Notes under the pieces: generated by a model
Seen by the model: the letters and a program-made list of their open reading frames with translations, nothing else
Database searches by the model: none
What the model was told of the DNA's origin: nothing
Part shown: piece after piece, positions 27,871 to 41,400 of the stretch
How the letters are laid out: every line of letters starts with the position of its first letter
Numbering within the stretch: position 1 is the stretch's first letter
DNA from: Polytrichum commune
Taxonomy: Eukaryota; Streptophyta; Polytrichopsida; Polytrichales; Polytrichaceae
Reading direction: 5' to 3'
Assembly: GCA_950295325.1 (NCBI GenBank)
Contig: OX485805.1
Span: 42,062,758-42,126,757 of the forward strand
Length of the DNA: 64,000 nucleotides
Made by a program: the position numbers and the translations under genes

Positions 27871-28130
27871 CCGCGATGGAGGACGGGTGCGACCCGCTCC
27901 AGCTGGAATTTGCGGGCTGCCCGTAAAGTGGAGATTCGTGAACCCTAAGTGGAAGGGGTAGCGTCTTACCCTTTAAGGGGAGCACGTACCATTATTATTA
28001 TTGGCAAGGGGGAGCCCAGCTGCACATGGGTGCTGAAGTTGGATGGCTTGTGTAAGGTGTAGGGTAATGCTAGTGAGTGGCCTTTCACATGCAACTTATG
28101 TACTTATCTCCCCCCTCGAGGCCTTTCTTA
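27600..28130 (-). promoter_or_regulatory. 5' UTR/promoter region of ADF copy A
   Basis: About 260 bases above the ATG are shared with copy B and include GCAGCAGCAG and the purine-rich GGAGGTGGAGG. Beyond ~27870 the two copies are unrelated, so any distal promoter differs. No TATA element stands out. Confidence 0.4.
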
Positions 28131-28619
28131 GGGCCACTTTGGACACAAGCCAAATGCCGTGATCATGAAATTGTGAGAGCCCGAAAGAAAGTGTCCAAAG
28201 GCCGTCCCAACACACCTCCCAAATCATATAGTGTGGTCACGGACCCTCGAGTGTATTGTGAAGTCATTTGTGACTAGGCCTTTTATCAAATGTTATTTCA
28301 ATGGATTTTTAATCTCACACATGATAAAATAGAAGAAACCAACGGTTGTGAGAGTTCGGAGTGCCATGGTCCCCCAATTTTGTGTTAGGATTACCTCCAA
28401 GAGGTGGGTTTTGAAAGTAGTCCAAGTGACCGTGAGACATGATCCATTTGATGCCATGTAGGAATCCATGTAGACTTTACATCCATCTTGCATTGACATA
28501 CTCCGTTGGTCCCTCAAGCGCAGTGTGAAGAGAACTTGGACCGGCTCCATCTTTTCCACCAATGAGAGTGCTTGAAGTGTAATGGTCGCGGGCTCTCAGT
28601 CTCGTGTGTGAAGTGGCCC
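28131..28619. mobile_element. Harbinger-type MITE, family H1, copy 1 (489 bp)
   Basis: Left end GGGCCACTTTGGACACAAGCC and right end GTGTGTGAAGTGGCCC are inverted repeats. A TTA precedes the left end at 28128-28130, while the right flank reads TCC, so the duplication is not preserved. Shares its body with the two copies at 44.7-45.7 kb. Confidence 0.8.
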
Positions 28620-31600
28620 TCCGGGGCCATTTCCATTGAGAAGCGGAAATGGAACCATAATTGGTCTCTCATCCAAGTGGAAAGCACATCCAATTGCTTT
28701 GTTGTTTTCCTATCCACACAAACAACATTTCATTCATAACATGTAGTTTACATCCATGAGCAGTTTTGTTATGACTTGTAACCAAGCTCAAGAAGATGGA
28801 TGATGGGCTAGTTTAGGTCATGCATTGTCCTCTTGAGGGTTATCTAGTCTCTAACATTGTTCAGTTAGGCACATCATTCTTCAATTTTCAAATGGGCAAG
28901 GAGGAGGTAAAGAGGTTCAGATTTAGTTTAAGAAGCAAGGTCCAAATTCGAGCATCATGCGTCATTGTCGTCGGGGTCCACGTAACTTATTGGAATTGTT
29001 AAGAGATGTTGTGGTTTATGTCACCTTGACACCTTATGTTTATTCAAGAAGCATGTGGAGTTCTTTTTGTATATGACAAATGAGGGGTTGGTGTAAAGTC
29101 TGATGTAAAGAATCTAACCCATATATGTGTAGAGGGGTAGATCAATTGGGAAATATCTCAAGAAAAAATCCTACATATTCCTAGATCCACCGAGTCTTGG
29201 TTGAGGCTAAGTACACATGCTAAGAATTTGACAAGTAACAAGGATATAAATTCGAGCAAAAACTTGCATCATCTCCCCATCATAAGGATCATAACCTATC
29301 ATTCATCCAAGAACATAAGAATTAGCATAAATCATCCCTATATTTCATCCACGAATACATGATATCATTCATGATTCTTAGTTTATGTCAATGAGTTGAT
29401 CACTTACGATTGATAACCAACTTGGGTAACTTAGGGGTGATTTGTGACTTGTAATCCACTCTCCTCGTGTTAGTTTCCTACATTGATTATCCTATTTAGA
29501 AACACACATTATTTTGCCAAATCCAAAAATTAGTGAGGGTTATAAAATTTACTGAGTGATACTAAATTTATGAATACATACTCATTCATCATACATCTCA
29601 AGAAGAAGAAAAATAGTGAATGCTCTAAGGTGCTTTGAATCTCGAGGTTGAAACCCTAAGAACCATTCTCGATGATGTTGCAACAACAACTGCAATCATG
29701 AAATGGTATGGCAACATTGCTATTCATCATAACCTGGCAAAAACAATGGCAAAAATGCTTCGGGCTCCTGGAACCCTAGATCTTCTACTGGCACTTGATA
29801 GTGTAAAAAAAATTAACATCACCCTCACTAAGTGGGGTAATTAGTGTAGTCCATAGCTTTTACTTGAACAAAAAAAAACAAGTGGGTCAAATGACATGTC
29901 GATGATTGCTTGTACCATGCCCACACTAGGACTAATGATTGGCCCACACAAGTGGGAGATTTTCCATCTTGATGGGAGTTCTTGCCTTGTATGCACTAGC
30001 AAAACTACAATATGTTACATCTAGCTAGGTCATTGTGAGTAGGACGAAAAATTGTTATGGGTAATAATAAATTTTAGAAAGAGATCCCTATCAAGAGGGA
30101 CTCCTCCTACTATGTAGGACTGATTGATTGGCCCTAGTGTGGGCATAATGTTACATAAATTGTTGCCAAATGTGTTCATAACATTATTCAACTATGTGAC
30201 CAAGTTGTGTGGGGCCAAGAATATGTCATGTAAAGTGCTAGAATTATACCTTATAAATGCTTTTGAGTAAGTACAATCTATACACCTATTCTCAATCAAG
30301 ACCTTATTGGCAATCTATAGGGTATTGGAAACTAGAACTCAATTTCAATCAGGGCGGAACCAATAGTGCCATGACACATGTCATGATTTTGAGTGAGGGT
30401 AAATGAGTGGTTGCGGTAGACTCTAAACATTGGTATTATGTTTGGACCAACTTTTGCCTTCAAAAACTCACGATACTTTCAATTTAAGGAATCAAATTAC
30501 CACAAATTTTGCAATCCTCTAAATTCTATTTTCCTACACGGGGAAAATTTGCACCACCTTATACTTCTCCAAATCTAGCGGAGATACTCATGGAGATACT
30601 CTGAAGTGATCAGTTATGGGCACCTCTACTCTAGATTCAACTTGAAAAACGAGTGAGGTTTGGGTGAAGCACTATCACTAAATATTATTACAATGGAACG
30701 GTTGATACCAGTTGAATAATGTTATGGCCATGTCTAGCTATATACACATGTGACACATAAGTGTGCCATGTTATTATGACTTGAGTAATGCCCCCTTCCC
30801 ACTTGACTTTGGCTAAGCCTAAAAGTTGGTTCTAAAAACATGGCCTTCACACCATCGACATTATCTAGTCCCGAGCCTAGTTGACAAATGATGTGGCATG
30901 GTTTAAAAGTGGAGGTTTTAAGCCTCAAGCACCGACCCTCCCTCCCATGGGTACCTAGACATGAGGCAAGAATGTAGGACCTTTAAAAGTGTCGCCTCCT
31001 GCCCTTGTGATTGGTTGCTTTTAGTCTTAGCTACAAGGGCACGAGGAGCTCCATTAACAAAGAACCGATGATAAGATAGACGAGTAGTAAGGCATTTGGG
31101 AATGGGACAAAAACTATCCAACATGTCATTACTTAGTAGATAAAACAACAACGAACATGTGTGAAAACTACTCAACTAAAACCCACTCGAAAAATCTCCA
31201 GAGCAAGTCCTTGTAGGTGCATTGGGATAGCCAGATGCCTCCGCTATAACCGAGAGAACTTTACCCGGTTTTTAGGGAAGACTTTGGTTATTTGGTAAAG
31301 TCAAGTGGGAAGAGGGCATAAGTGGTGAAGCTCATGAGCCTCGTCCTCATAAGCAATGTCCACAGTTCCCAAACTTTGCCCAGTCAGTGAGAGAAATCCA
31401 TCACATTTGCCCTAAGTTGGGAGCTTATATTTGGCATTGTTGAGTCGCTGTAGAAAGCCCTAACTTCACTGGGTTGCATATTAAATTCAAGTATCTTAAT
31501 GCAACAATGGATGCGGTGCCATGAGGATCACACTAACTTAGCGTGACCTTGATCCTCTAATATAGGATTGTGGGTGTGTTGAGCAAGTATTGGCCAACAC

Positions 31601-32199
31601 CTTTTCACACCGGCATACTTAATATAGATTTCTTGAGTATCTGCAATTGGCAAACGAAGATGACGATGATGATGATGATTTCATGTACATATCAAAAATA
31701 AAGGGGAAAAAATATCCTCATATTGTTCGGTTCCGATTCATCACCGAAATTAGCTTCCGAGAAGTGAACTCAATCCATGCTGATTGATGAGGGCATGTTC
31801 ACATGTTGTACAATACACCAAACGCAAACACAAAGGGGTGCTAAATTGGGTAACGTTATCTTAGAGGGGAGTAGTCTTGTTATATGTCCATAACATTATT
31901 CAGTTGCTAACAACTGTTTCATTCTAGTAATGTTAGTACACTGGTTCGTCCGAGTTTTTTAGCCTAAATATCTTAGTGTAGTATGTTGTTGTGAGGATAA
32001 ACATAATTCTGAATAAAATATGGTTTATTGCAAGTCTCACCCATCGTACATACGCAAGTTGAGGTTGGCACCATGCGGTTTTTTATAGTTGGATTTTTCA
32101 TAGTTTTTTTTTTTCAAAAAATTCAATCTTATAAGGTTCAGCAAAATCCGGTTTTATTCGGTTTTATTGCATATATGTTGAGATTATAGGGCAGAGGGC
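28620..32199. other. Intergenic; small MITE, no gene recognised
   Basis: Apart from the inverted-repeat element at 29917-30146, I see only AT-rich DNA. A 69-codon open frame at 29635-29844 has plausible composition but no recognised homology. Confidence 0.45.
29917..30146. mobile_element. MITE with ATGCCCACACTAGG termini (~230 bp)
   Basis: The left end ATGCCCACACTAGGACTAAT is matched by the reverse complement of the right end CCCTAGTGTGGGCAT. Inner bases around GATTGG also pair. Flanking duplication is not clear. Confidence 0.6.
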
Positions 32200-32470
32200 G
32201 AATACATATGGCGACAACTAGAATAAAACCATGGTTTTATTCGAAGAATTTTTTCCACCCTTGATGATAACTACTGGTTGGAATACATATGGCAAAATTT
32301 GGTATAAAACCATGGTTTTATTTGTAGAAATCAGATTTTTTTTCCCACTCTTGATGATAATTGTTGGTTGGAATACATATGGCAGACTATGGAATAAATC
32401 CATGCTTTCATTAGTAGAAATCAAGGTTTTCCCACTCTTGATGATAACAACCGGTTGGAATACATATGGC
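32200..32470. repeat. Tandem repeat, ~81-90 bp x 3
   Basis: GAATACATATGGC recurs at 32200, 32281, 32371 and 32458. Each unit also carries AAAACCATGGTTTTAT-like and CCCACTCTTGATGATAA segments. The open frames seen here on both strands are by-products of the repeat. Confidence 0.85.
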
Positions 32471-33575
32471 ATCAATTAAAACCAAAAACCCAATGCATTG
32501 GCCGGAAAAAGTTGGGATTTTCCCACCCTTGGACTCCACTAAATAGTAATTGATGGTGCTCTAGTGGATGCTTGCTTGGTAAGGGACAATAATTGAAACA
32601 CATATATCTATAACCTCCAAAACATTTGCAAGGGATGATAAATAATGTTGGGTTAACATTTAGTGTTGGTGACACTACACCGCGGTTTACAAACAATCAA
32701 TATGGAGCAAGACAATTAGAATTGGTGACACTAAATATTATATTTAGTGGAGCTTACCCTGGTGGCGCTTGCAAGGAGGCCGGGGCCAGGCTCGGGCAGG
32801 CATGAGACCAGGTGGGCAGGAGAGGCGCAGGCCCTCCTGTGTCCCGCCCTTAGGGGTGAGGCTTGGCTACATGTAGTGTTGTGAGGCCAAACCCACCACC
32901 CTTAAGCGTCCTAGTCCGGGTGATGGTTTTGAGAATCACATGAGTCATACCAAAACTCGTGGTAACATGAAATGTAACTTCCATCTCAATGAGCTCCCAC
33001 CTTACTTAAAGTCATGATGTTTTATTAATGCTAACCTCTTGAATAGGTAGGGCATTGGCCTTCTCAAGGGTCCAACCCGCGGCCTTGGCTACACATGCCC
33101 TTAAGGATATTCCTCTTGAAACCTTGGCCCTGGCCCTGACCAAGGTTTCCTCATCGGTGCTCTTGACCTTGATGAGGCTATGGCTTGTCGACTCCATGAG
33201 GCAATTAAGTTTCTAGTGTCTTAATTCCCACTCGTCAACCAAAGGCCATTCTCCTTGTGTGGGGCCAACAACCCACCCTCGTGCTTCACATCAATATTAG
33301 CACGTCAATTTATTCCATGACAAGATACAAGTGTTAAATAACACTTCTCTCTCTTATCAATATCTTAGCATTTTCCACAGCAAATCCTCTCCAAATTCAC
33401 TCCACAGCTCACTCCCTAATGTCACCACCCGCCAACATAAGATTTTCCTAACTGTAGTTCTAATACTAATCCTCCTATCTTCCTAAATTCTAACTTAGCT
33501 ACCTACCTAATCCCTAACCTAGCTCCCTCCTAACCCAAACACTTATGGCCCTTACTCCTTGTTGCGACCTCCATT

Positions 33576-33700
33576 CCAGCTCTCTGTTGGCCGAACCAGT
33601 AACCTCGCCGGCTTAACCCAGCTCTCTGCTGGCCGAACAGTAACCTTGCCGGCTTAACCCAGCTCTCTGCTGGCCGAACCAGTAGCCTTACCGGCTTAAC
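33576..33700. repeat. ~41-43 bp tandem repeat x 3
   Basis: CCAGCTCTCTGYTGGCCGAA followed by CAGTARCCTYRCCGGCTTAA starts at 33576, 33619 and 33659. Copies differ by a few substitutions and one small deletion. Confidence 0.85.
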
Positions 33701-33704
33701 TAGA

Positions 33705-33835
33705 ATTAAACTAAATCTATATCTAATCAACATAACTAAAACTATATCTATATCTAATCAACATAACTAAAACTAAATCTATATCTAATCAACATAACTA
33801 AAACTAAACCTATATCTAATTAACACAACTAAATA
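33705..33835. repeat. ~32 bp tandem repeat x 4
   Basis: The unit AACTAAATCTATATCTAATC then AACATAACTAAA is repeated with minor changes directly after the 42-bp array, making a two-array satellite-like cluster. Confidence 0.85.
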
Positions 33836-35242
33836 TTGTGACGAAACACTACAAACTAAAGACTATATATTGAACACTATAAACTAAACCATAAAAACTA
33901 ACTTTGCAACCGGTTGGCCCCGGTTCTCCGCCAAGAGAACTTGCACTCCTCCGTGCCTCCCTTGCTCCACACACATCCACACCCACGTCCACACGGAACA
34001 CCAAGGGAGAAAAAGAGAAAAAGAGAGAGAGAGAAGAGAGAGCCAAGAAGATAATGGAAGAGGGAAGGGAAGAGGTGAGTGCCCCCCAAGCCCACAAGCC
34101 CCCTTGATCCTCTCCCACTTAGTAGGCTCTTATTCTATCCACTAACCCTTCATCCCCCTAAACCAACAAGGACACGTTCTAATTCAAACAATTAACTCAA
34201 AGGCTCTTCCTCTTGCCTCCTCAACACTACTCCTCTAATCAAAACATTCCCTAATTCCACTAAACCCCTAATTAACCACACCAAATGGCTTAAGGCCTAA
34301 ACATAAACCCACACCAAGCCTCACTCTTTTTATACTTTTGATTGTTTTAATAACACTCCAAATGCAATTCTAAATAGATTCTAAACCTAAAACAAATATG
34401 AGCACTCATTTTGGGCTCATAAGTGCCGTTGAGGCAACACAATATGCAATACTACATGGAGGGAACGAGGGTCGAACACGTGGTTGTGACGTTGGGCATA
34501 AAAACAAGGTTGGCTATGGCAAGAGGGAGCTATGGTGAATGTGGTAGGCTACTTCGGTTGGGTAGAAGAGCATACTAAGTTAGCATGAGACACTAGAGGG
34601 TGTACTTCCTCTTTGCCCAACAACCGTGATGAACAATGCCCGTCTCAACAACAAGGATAGATCCAACGAATGCTAACCGACAACAATGGGGTAGTAGGGG
34701 TTGGCTTTATATATTGTCTACTACTAAAAATAATATCAAGATGATATTGTTTCAATTTGAATCATCTACATAAGTTATATATCATCTATGTTTTTCATTT
34801 AGTTAGGCTTGCATATTATTTCCATGAGTGATGTTTACTGGTGTGGGCCACACTATAGTGGTGCCAAAAAAGGTACCATAATCACTAGTGGTGATCGTGC
34901 ATTTGCATTATTAGCAAATAAAGACAATGCCACACACACACACACACACATGTAACAAATACACATTCACAACAATTATTTAAGGTTATTTTCTGCCACC
35001 AATATAAACATACACAGATGTCTACTTTCTAAATGAATTCCATACATGTCCAATAAAACAATGTAGTGTAAAACAATATCTAACAATTGTTACACAATCT
35101 TCAAAGGAAAGCTACCATAAGCCCACCATAAGTGATAAGCAAGTTGGACACAAATTAATTCACAAGTAGAGCAATGTGGCATGTGTCACTTATAATTAAT
35201 CAAAACTTCTCTAAAATCCCACATGTCACCTCGAATAACTAT

Positions 35243-35458
35243 ACTAAATATGGTATTTAGCATCACTTACTATTTGGAGTTACATGATGTTATATCTATT
35301 TACTATTGATATAAAATTTCACCAAGTAAAGATTCAATTGTTCTGTAATGACCAAATAACCAATATAACTTATGTCAGCAAATAAATGAGATATACAATA
35401 TATAGTTATAACAATGCGTGATTTCAAATAGTAAGTGACACTAAATACAATATTTAGT
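35243..35458. mobile_element. MITE with ~36-bp inverted repeats (216 bp)
   Basis: The left arm (35243-35278) begins ACTAAATATGGTATTTAG and includes CACTTACTATTTGGA. The right arm (35423-35458) is its near reverse complement. The arm is itself palindromic (ACTAAATA..TATTTAGT). A related end, GTGACACTAAATATTATATT, occurs alone near 32725-32750. Confidence 0.7.
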
Positions 35459-36647
35459 GCAGCACTTTGGTGCCAAAGGGTGGAACCTTCTTGTCTCAAT
35501 TGTGTGGGAGGGTCTAAATTTAGTAAGGCCCCCCACCATGGGTTTGAGCTTCTGCCATGTGGACTATATACCCTGTCCACGTCAGCACATAGTGCTGCCA
35601 ATGCTTTCATGTCCATTAAATTTCCGTTATTTGCCAAATGAATGTGCCATGCTACTCTCTCATCCTTGGGTTGACTCAAGGATCAAACCAACTAAGATAT
35701 GCACGTCTTCAATGATACCTTTTGTTTCCTTCCAAGTAGCGCACTTTCTTTGAGGGAATTAAACACGCGATTATGCTGAGATGATTGTCCATAGCTATTT
35801 TCCTCGTAGTTCATATGAATCTCTTTATCATTATTACATTGATTTTTCTTTTTCTTAATTGATCACATAGGTTCCTCCGACTAAATTGAGTGAGATAGAG
35901 GGAGACAACCCACGTGAGAAGGGGGGGGGGGGGGGGCACCTCTTAATATGGGAAATATTTATCAACTTATATTCTTCTCACAACTTAAATTGTCGTAAGA
36001 AGAACGCACTAAATATGCATACTTCAAGATAGTATATTATTTCATCAAGAGATCATTGACATAGGTCACAATTGGTACAACATAGTATCACTCAATGGGT
36101 AAGAGCAGTGAACCTTATAGAGGATGCAACTTTCACATGCATCCATGCAAGTAAACAATTACAAAGAATAATTAGTCGCATATGCAAGGTGTTTACATGC
36201 TATAAATACTTGTTAAAGTCAATTGCAATACATAAAGTGCAAATAGGGTTTAAAGCATCATTGCAAAGCAAATTCTCTTACACATGGGAACTTGCAACTG
36301 TGGTGCAAAAAGACTCCACCACGTTGTAAAATGCATGTTGACCTTGTCCAACCTTTCAAGCTATATTCACCATGGCCACGTTGTGGGCACAAGTGGTAGC
36401 ACTAAAGCAAAGTCTATTTATCAATAAAGAAGGAGAAGAGGCACATGTTAACCAACTTGACCATAAAGGTATTACTTTTTATTATTAGTAACTAGAATCT
36501 GGAACACCAAAAGATATATACCTACTTTTTACTAGTAACTAGTATTCCGAACACCATAAGATATACTTAGTTGTGACTTTTGGTTAGCCTTTAAATAAGA
36601 GGGTGGGAGGGATTGGTTAAAGCCTTCAAGAATTGAAAATTCTCACA

Positions 36648-36699
<52 letters not shown>

Positions 36700-37080
36700 T
36701 CTTGTCATGACCTAAAGTTTGTTACTATAATTCTTAAGAGAGAGACATAGAGAAAGTGAGAGAGAGGATGCCAACATCTAGTGTAGGCACAAAGGAGGGA
36801 CGCTTCACCTTAATCATAGCTACAAGCTCATATGCGAACATGAAACATGTTTATTGAACATGGCCTATAGGTGTTCACACCTTTAGTCAAATATTGATTT
36901 AGACAACATACAACCCTTCTTTCTAAAGATCCATTTAATATACATCTACATGTGCCCAAGCTCTTCGTTTTTTTAGCGTGATTCAAATCAAAGAGCTAAC
37001 CTTGAGAAGACTATTTTATAACACGTCTTTAGAATCGTGGGGTCCTCCATTTCATTTGAAGGATAACAGCTGATGATCAT
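35459..37080. other. Intergenic; microsatellites only
   Basis: G16 tract at 35921-35936 and a (GA)n run at about 36652-36700. No supportable gene. Confidence 0.5.
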
Positions 37081-37153
37081 GACTAAAATTCACAATCCAC
37101 CAGCATTTGACCACTGAAGTCATCAAGTAAGAACTTTGTGAGAAAGTAAGATA

Positions 37154-37435
37154 TCAGGAACGAGTGGACTCGCTTGTTCGTCGCAATCTTCGTGTGTGTA
37201 GTGTTGGACGATGCGACGAATCTAAAATCGGATGATGTTGGGAGCACACTTGCACAGCTTTCAGACGTATGGATGCTAGACATTTGACGAAGAAGAGGAA
37301 GACCATGATTGGGACGAAGCCTTCAGACAAAATCGTCTTCACTTTTTCGGTTGGGCTCCAATCGAGCAGTCCGATCCTGGCAACTGCTTTGTCTCGTGCA
37401 GATGGAGGAGGGAGGGGACCAGCCATGGCAGGCAT
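37154..37435 (-). CDS. Unassigned small open frame (possible TOM7-like; doubtful)
   Basis: A 93-codon open frame in a locally GC-richer patch. Residues ~25-46 read WSPTEKVKTILSEGFVPIMV followed by a hydrophobic run. TOM7, the small outer-membrane subunit of the mitochondrial import receptor, carries W...K.K....GFIP in a single membrane segment, so there is a faint resemblance. The sequence after the hydrophobic run does not match TOM7, spacing differs by two residues, and chance is the simpler explanation. Confidence 0.15.
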   Translation of the reverse strand: MPAMAGPLPPPSARDKAVARIGLLDWSPTEKVKTILSEGFVPIMVFLFFVKCLASIRLKAVQVCSQHHPILDSSHRPTLHTRRLRRTSESTRS

Positions 37436-37539
37436 TTGTTGAGCAAGTTAGAGCTTCTTGAACAGACACCTTTTCTCTCTGCAGCCACTTCTCGGGGGAT
37501 ATGGAACACGCAACTACCATAGAGAGCTCTCTATTTCAA

Positions 37540-38459
37540 AAGAATAGATGATTGATTTCCTCTCAACTGTTGCCACATGTCAATCCCACATTGGTTGGGA
37601 TCCACATGAAACCCACGTGGAAGCGACATTCCGCCACTCGTAAAGATGGAATAGATCCTCTACACTGATCATCCCAGTTAGTGTATGTTGCTATTCCGAG
37701 TTATGCGATGCAATTTTTTAGTAACGAAAGTTCAATAGGTTGGTCAAAACATTATAAAACATGAATGACTTTGCTTAGTAAAATGTTACATTCTCATTAA
37801 ATAGTTATAGCACTTTGTAACTCCAAATAGTACCACACACTTAATTGGGGTAAACAATGTTGCAAATCTAAATCATCCTTGTAGCCACTTTCCTCGTGAT
37901 ATTTGAAACTATGTTCAATGTCAAAGTGAAGATATATTCTCAAAGTTATTGAAATGATCATGCATGTCCCCACCCAATTATGTTGACTAATGTATTAAAA
38001 ATAGTAAACGCAATTTAAAGTGCAATCTCTTTTCAACACCTATCTTTTTGGTCCATTCATAAATTCATACACTAAACCAAACACCACTCAAATAAGATGG
38101 GTGTCCATTTGGAATCATACACCACATTAGGAATATCTAGGTGACCAGAGCTAGCAAATAAATAGGTGCCTCATTTTAAACTACATCATTAGAGCAAAAG
38201 TGGTGTAATCTATTAACTCTAGAGATGAGGATTGTCGACCATTGTCTAAATTCAACAGCAAGTCTATTATTTAAGGTACAGTGAGCAACAATGATCTAGT
38301 GTAAACCTACCTGTACTATGATACAATGCATTAATTGAAGGTGGTTGTGATGGCTAAAGTTTACTTTGGTTCTATTTTGTCTGTAGTTCATACTTGGCAC
38401 ACATAAAAGAGCTTTGGAATAGGAAAGTCAATTACTTCTCAGCAAATTAAATCTTTACA
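37540..38459. other. Intergenic; nothing recognised
   Basis: AT-rich, short open frames only, no repeats with visible ends. Confidence 0.5.
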
Positions 38460-41400
38460 ATCAAATCCATAAAGTGTGTTGTATCCACTCTACAGAAAGC
38501 ACGCACAGGAGGGGCAATGTTTGAGGTCAAGTGCACTACAACTACACCTTGAAATTAAATGCACATAGTGAAAACCTCAACCACTCAAATGCTTTCAACC
38601 GCATCTGGTGGACATATCTCCCAAATCAGGGTACAAGGGATTGGGAAAGTTTCATAATCAAGGTTTTGCAATTTCGAATTCAAGTGTAAGATTCCATCAA
38701 TCACTTCAAATTGTTATGTTACGATGTGAGACAAACATATTGCTTATGACACACAAAAATGGAAGTACTGAAGTACAATAAATCTGGATTCATGGTGGCA
38801 TCTGGTTTGTGACTGATTTAATATTATAAGACTAATTTGGAGTCTCTGCTGCTCAATTAGAGGCACATCAGCTAAAGAAAGGAACTTCCAAGCAATGGGA
38901 CATTCCTGGTATTTTCACCTTCAACTTAATTCACACCCCACACATACGTGATCCATGCACTTCACAAGGTATGTATGAAAAGGACTACGAGAAAGCACCA
39001 CCACCTCATGACCTAAAAGTGGTTTCAGCTAAGAACTGACCTCCATCCACATGCATTCATTATAACATACTCAAAGACCTACAAATCTGTGTGCTGTATA
39101 GGGGACCAATTTATGTAGGAAATGAAAAGTCATGAAAGCCGGAGATAAACATGTGGACCAGGAGTGTTCTAATTATAGTTGAGGTAGGCACCAACATGAC
39201 AGAACATCAATATTTGGTTTTCTGCATCACATTGACCTGGAAATACCCAAGGAAGAAAAGCTTCGCCAGGCCTAGACACCCACCTCATTCAACTGGGCGG
39301 CCACCAATATCACCCAAGGTGAAAACACAAGCGATTATATTATACCCTATATCTATCTGTCTTTTTAGAGCAGAAATGCCCCCATATTAGACCAGAGGGA
39401 TCCACTTCAGATAAATTGATCCCAAATATATGCGGTCCCAAATATATGCGGTCAATTGTTTACTAGACCACCTTTACCTAGATGGTAGTGGTGGGGGGCC
39501 CAGCTCAAAGAGGTGGGTGTCTAGCCCTGGCTGAAAAGATTGTCCAGGGAATCGCTGCATATCATAAGAAGGACCAAATACATTATCGTTCATCAAACTT
39601 TCAAAGAAGTCATGGTCAAGGGGTGTCACATGTTACAATTCACTCGATACCTAGAATCTCCTACTCAAAATTGAAAAACTACCTTAACCTCTTCTTTCAA
39701 ATCCACAATTCTCTCTATTACATTTAGTTAGCCTTAAATCTACCAAAACCTCTCTATCACCCTCAGTTGCTTGAGAAAATACGAGACACTAAAAGCTGGC
39801 CAGAATCTTTTAGCATAAGGATAATAGACTGTACCAAATGTGAACCCTTTCTCCAGAAAACTGGAGTGAATACTCCTTGTATGTATTTTCTCAATACAAC
39901 TTGTAATTGATTCATAAGACCACAAGACTAAAAATGTCTATGAGAAATAGAAACCTGTTCGAATCAGCTATCATCTATTCAATCTGGAGCAATCCTCAGT
40001 GTGTCAGATGTGCTGTGTACAAAAATAAATAAATTAATGTACCCTATCTTTAATTCAAAGCAGATTCACAAGTCAACCTCTTGAGGCCTTACTGAAAGTC
40101 AAGGAACGGAACAGAACAGAAAGAACGAGAATCCAGCTCCACTGGGATTCCTCATCACAGACCAATCAAGCGTTGCTCATCGCAACATTATCACAAAGAC
40201 GGTTTATCTAGTCAGGGGCTGAGAGCTATCTCCATGACCATTTCGTGCAACACTGGTCCACTCACAATCTCGCCATATCCTACAGTCCAAGGCACATGTC
40301 TTTGTAGATACCCTTCACAAGGGCACCTAGTGTTACCTGCAACCGGTTGGCCTGCCCCTCCCAGTACAGACTTTTCAGATGGGCGCAATCACAAGGTATT
40401 AACTTACTCGTCTCATGCATGTGTGTATACATGAGTTTCATCTATTTAGCACGCTCCTTGATCACCTCCATATCCATCTCGGTGGGGTCTGTGGCTTGCA
40501 ATTCATAGTGCACACCATCCAGCTCCCTCCTGAACCTGTCCTTTGAGCTCGCATAAATCATCTTGGCCTTCACACGTGACGTATCTGGAGACCTGAACAA
40601 TACAAACACGTGTTTTAAACAAACATTGCGACGGACAGCATTTTACGCAGCCAGTTATTCAAATAGGAGAAATGCAAGATACAACAATTTATAACAAGTC
40701 TACACAATAAGAAATAGAGATCAATGGTTTTCTGAAAACTGTTGAATCCCCTGAAACACAATCACCACAACTAACTGGCTAAAACCCCTGAATTGTATAC
40801 AGGAAATTATCCACATAGGTTATCATGTCCATACGAATACCTTCGAGTTAATTCGAATCAAGGGGGTAAGAGAACAGATGGTGAGCAACTAATAATAAAA
40901 GGGCAATGCACGTAGATAAGATGGTGCATAAAGTAAGGCAAAGGGGCCGTACACACCAAACGCACAAATCGAAAAAGAAGGATACTACGTTCCTGGCAAG
41001 CTGAAAAGGGTAGGACAGGCACGATAACTGTCCAGCTGAGCTTTGACAGCTTTCCGCGTTACCGTGGTGTCCCTCAGAATCGACAATTGCAGATCCTCAA
41101 TGACTACAGGCCAGAATTACACATGAACCTGTTCAATCAGGCTACCAAACCTGCGTGTTTTCACACTGCAGAGTACAAGTCCATCGCCAATCACATGATT
41201 CGCAGAACCTTGTGCAGACAACGCTCGACATACCTCAAATGAACTCATTCACAGATTACAGGAAAGGATTGCGTCTTCCACTCCGGTAGGTGCTCACTGC
41301 CGAAAACTTGTAAAGAAACATAACGTAAAATACGGACAAAGCTGATCTGGATTTCAAGGTGCCCTAGCACTCCTCAAATAATTCCAACATAATACACGTG

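Larger units (their letters stand above)
32471..35242. other. Intergenic with short tandem repeats; no gene recognised
   Basis: A GC-richer patch at 32760-33140 and the tandem repeats at 33576-33835 are the only structure. A GAGA-rich run lies at 34010-34045. Open frames here look like composition effects. Confidence 0.45.

Noticed and set aside
27082-27948. 288-codon plus-strand open frame (and the related 210-codon frame at 41417-42049)
   Set aside because: Antisense to ADF exon 2 and leader; the minus strand explains the conservation, the splice sites and the protein.
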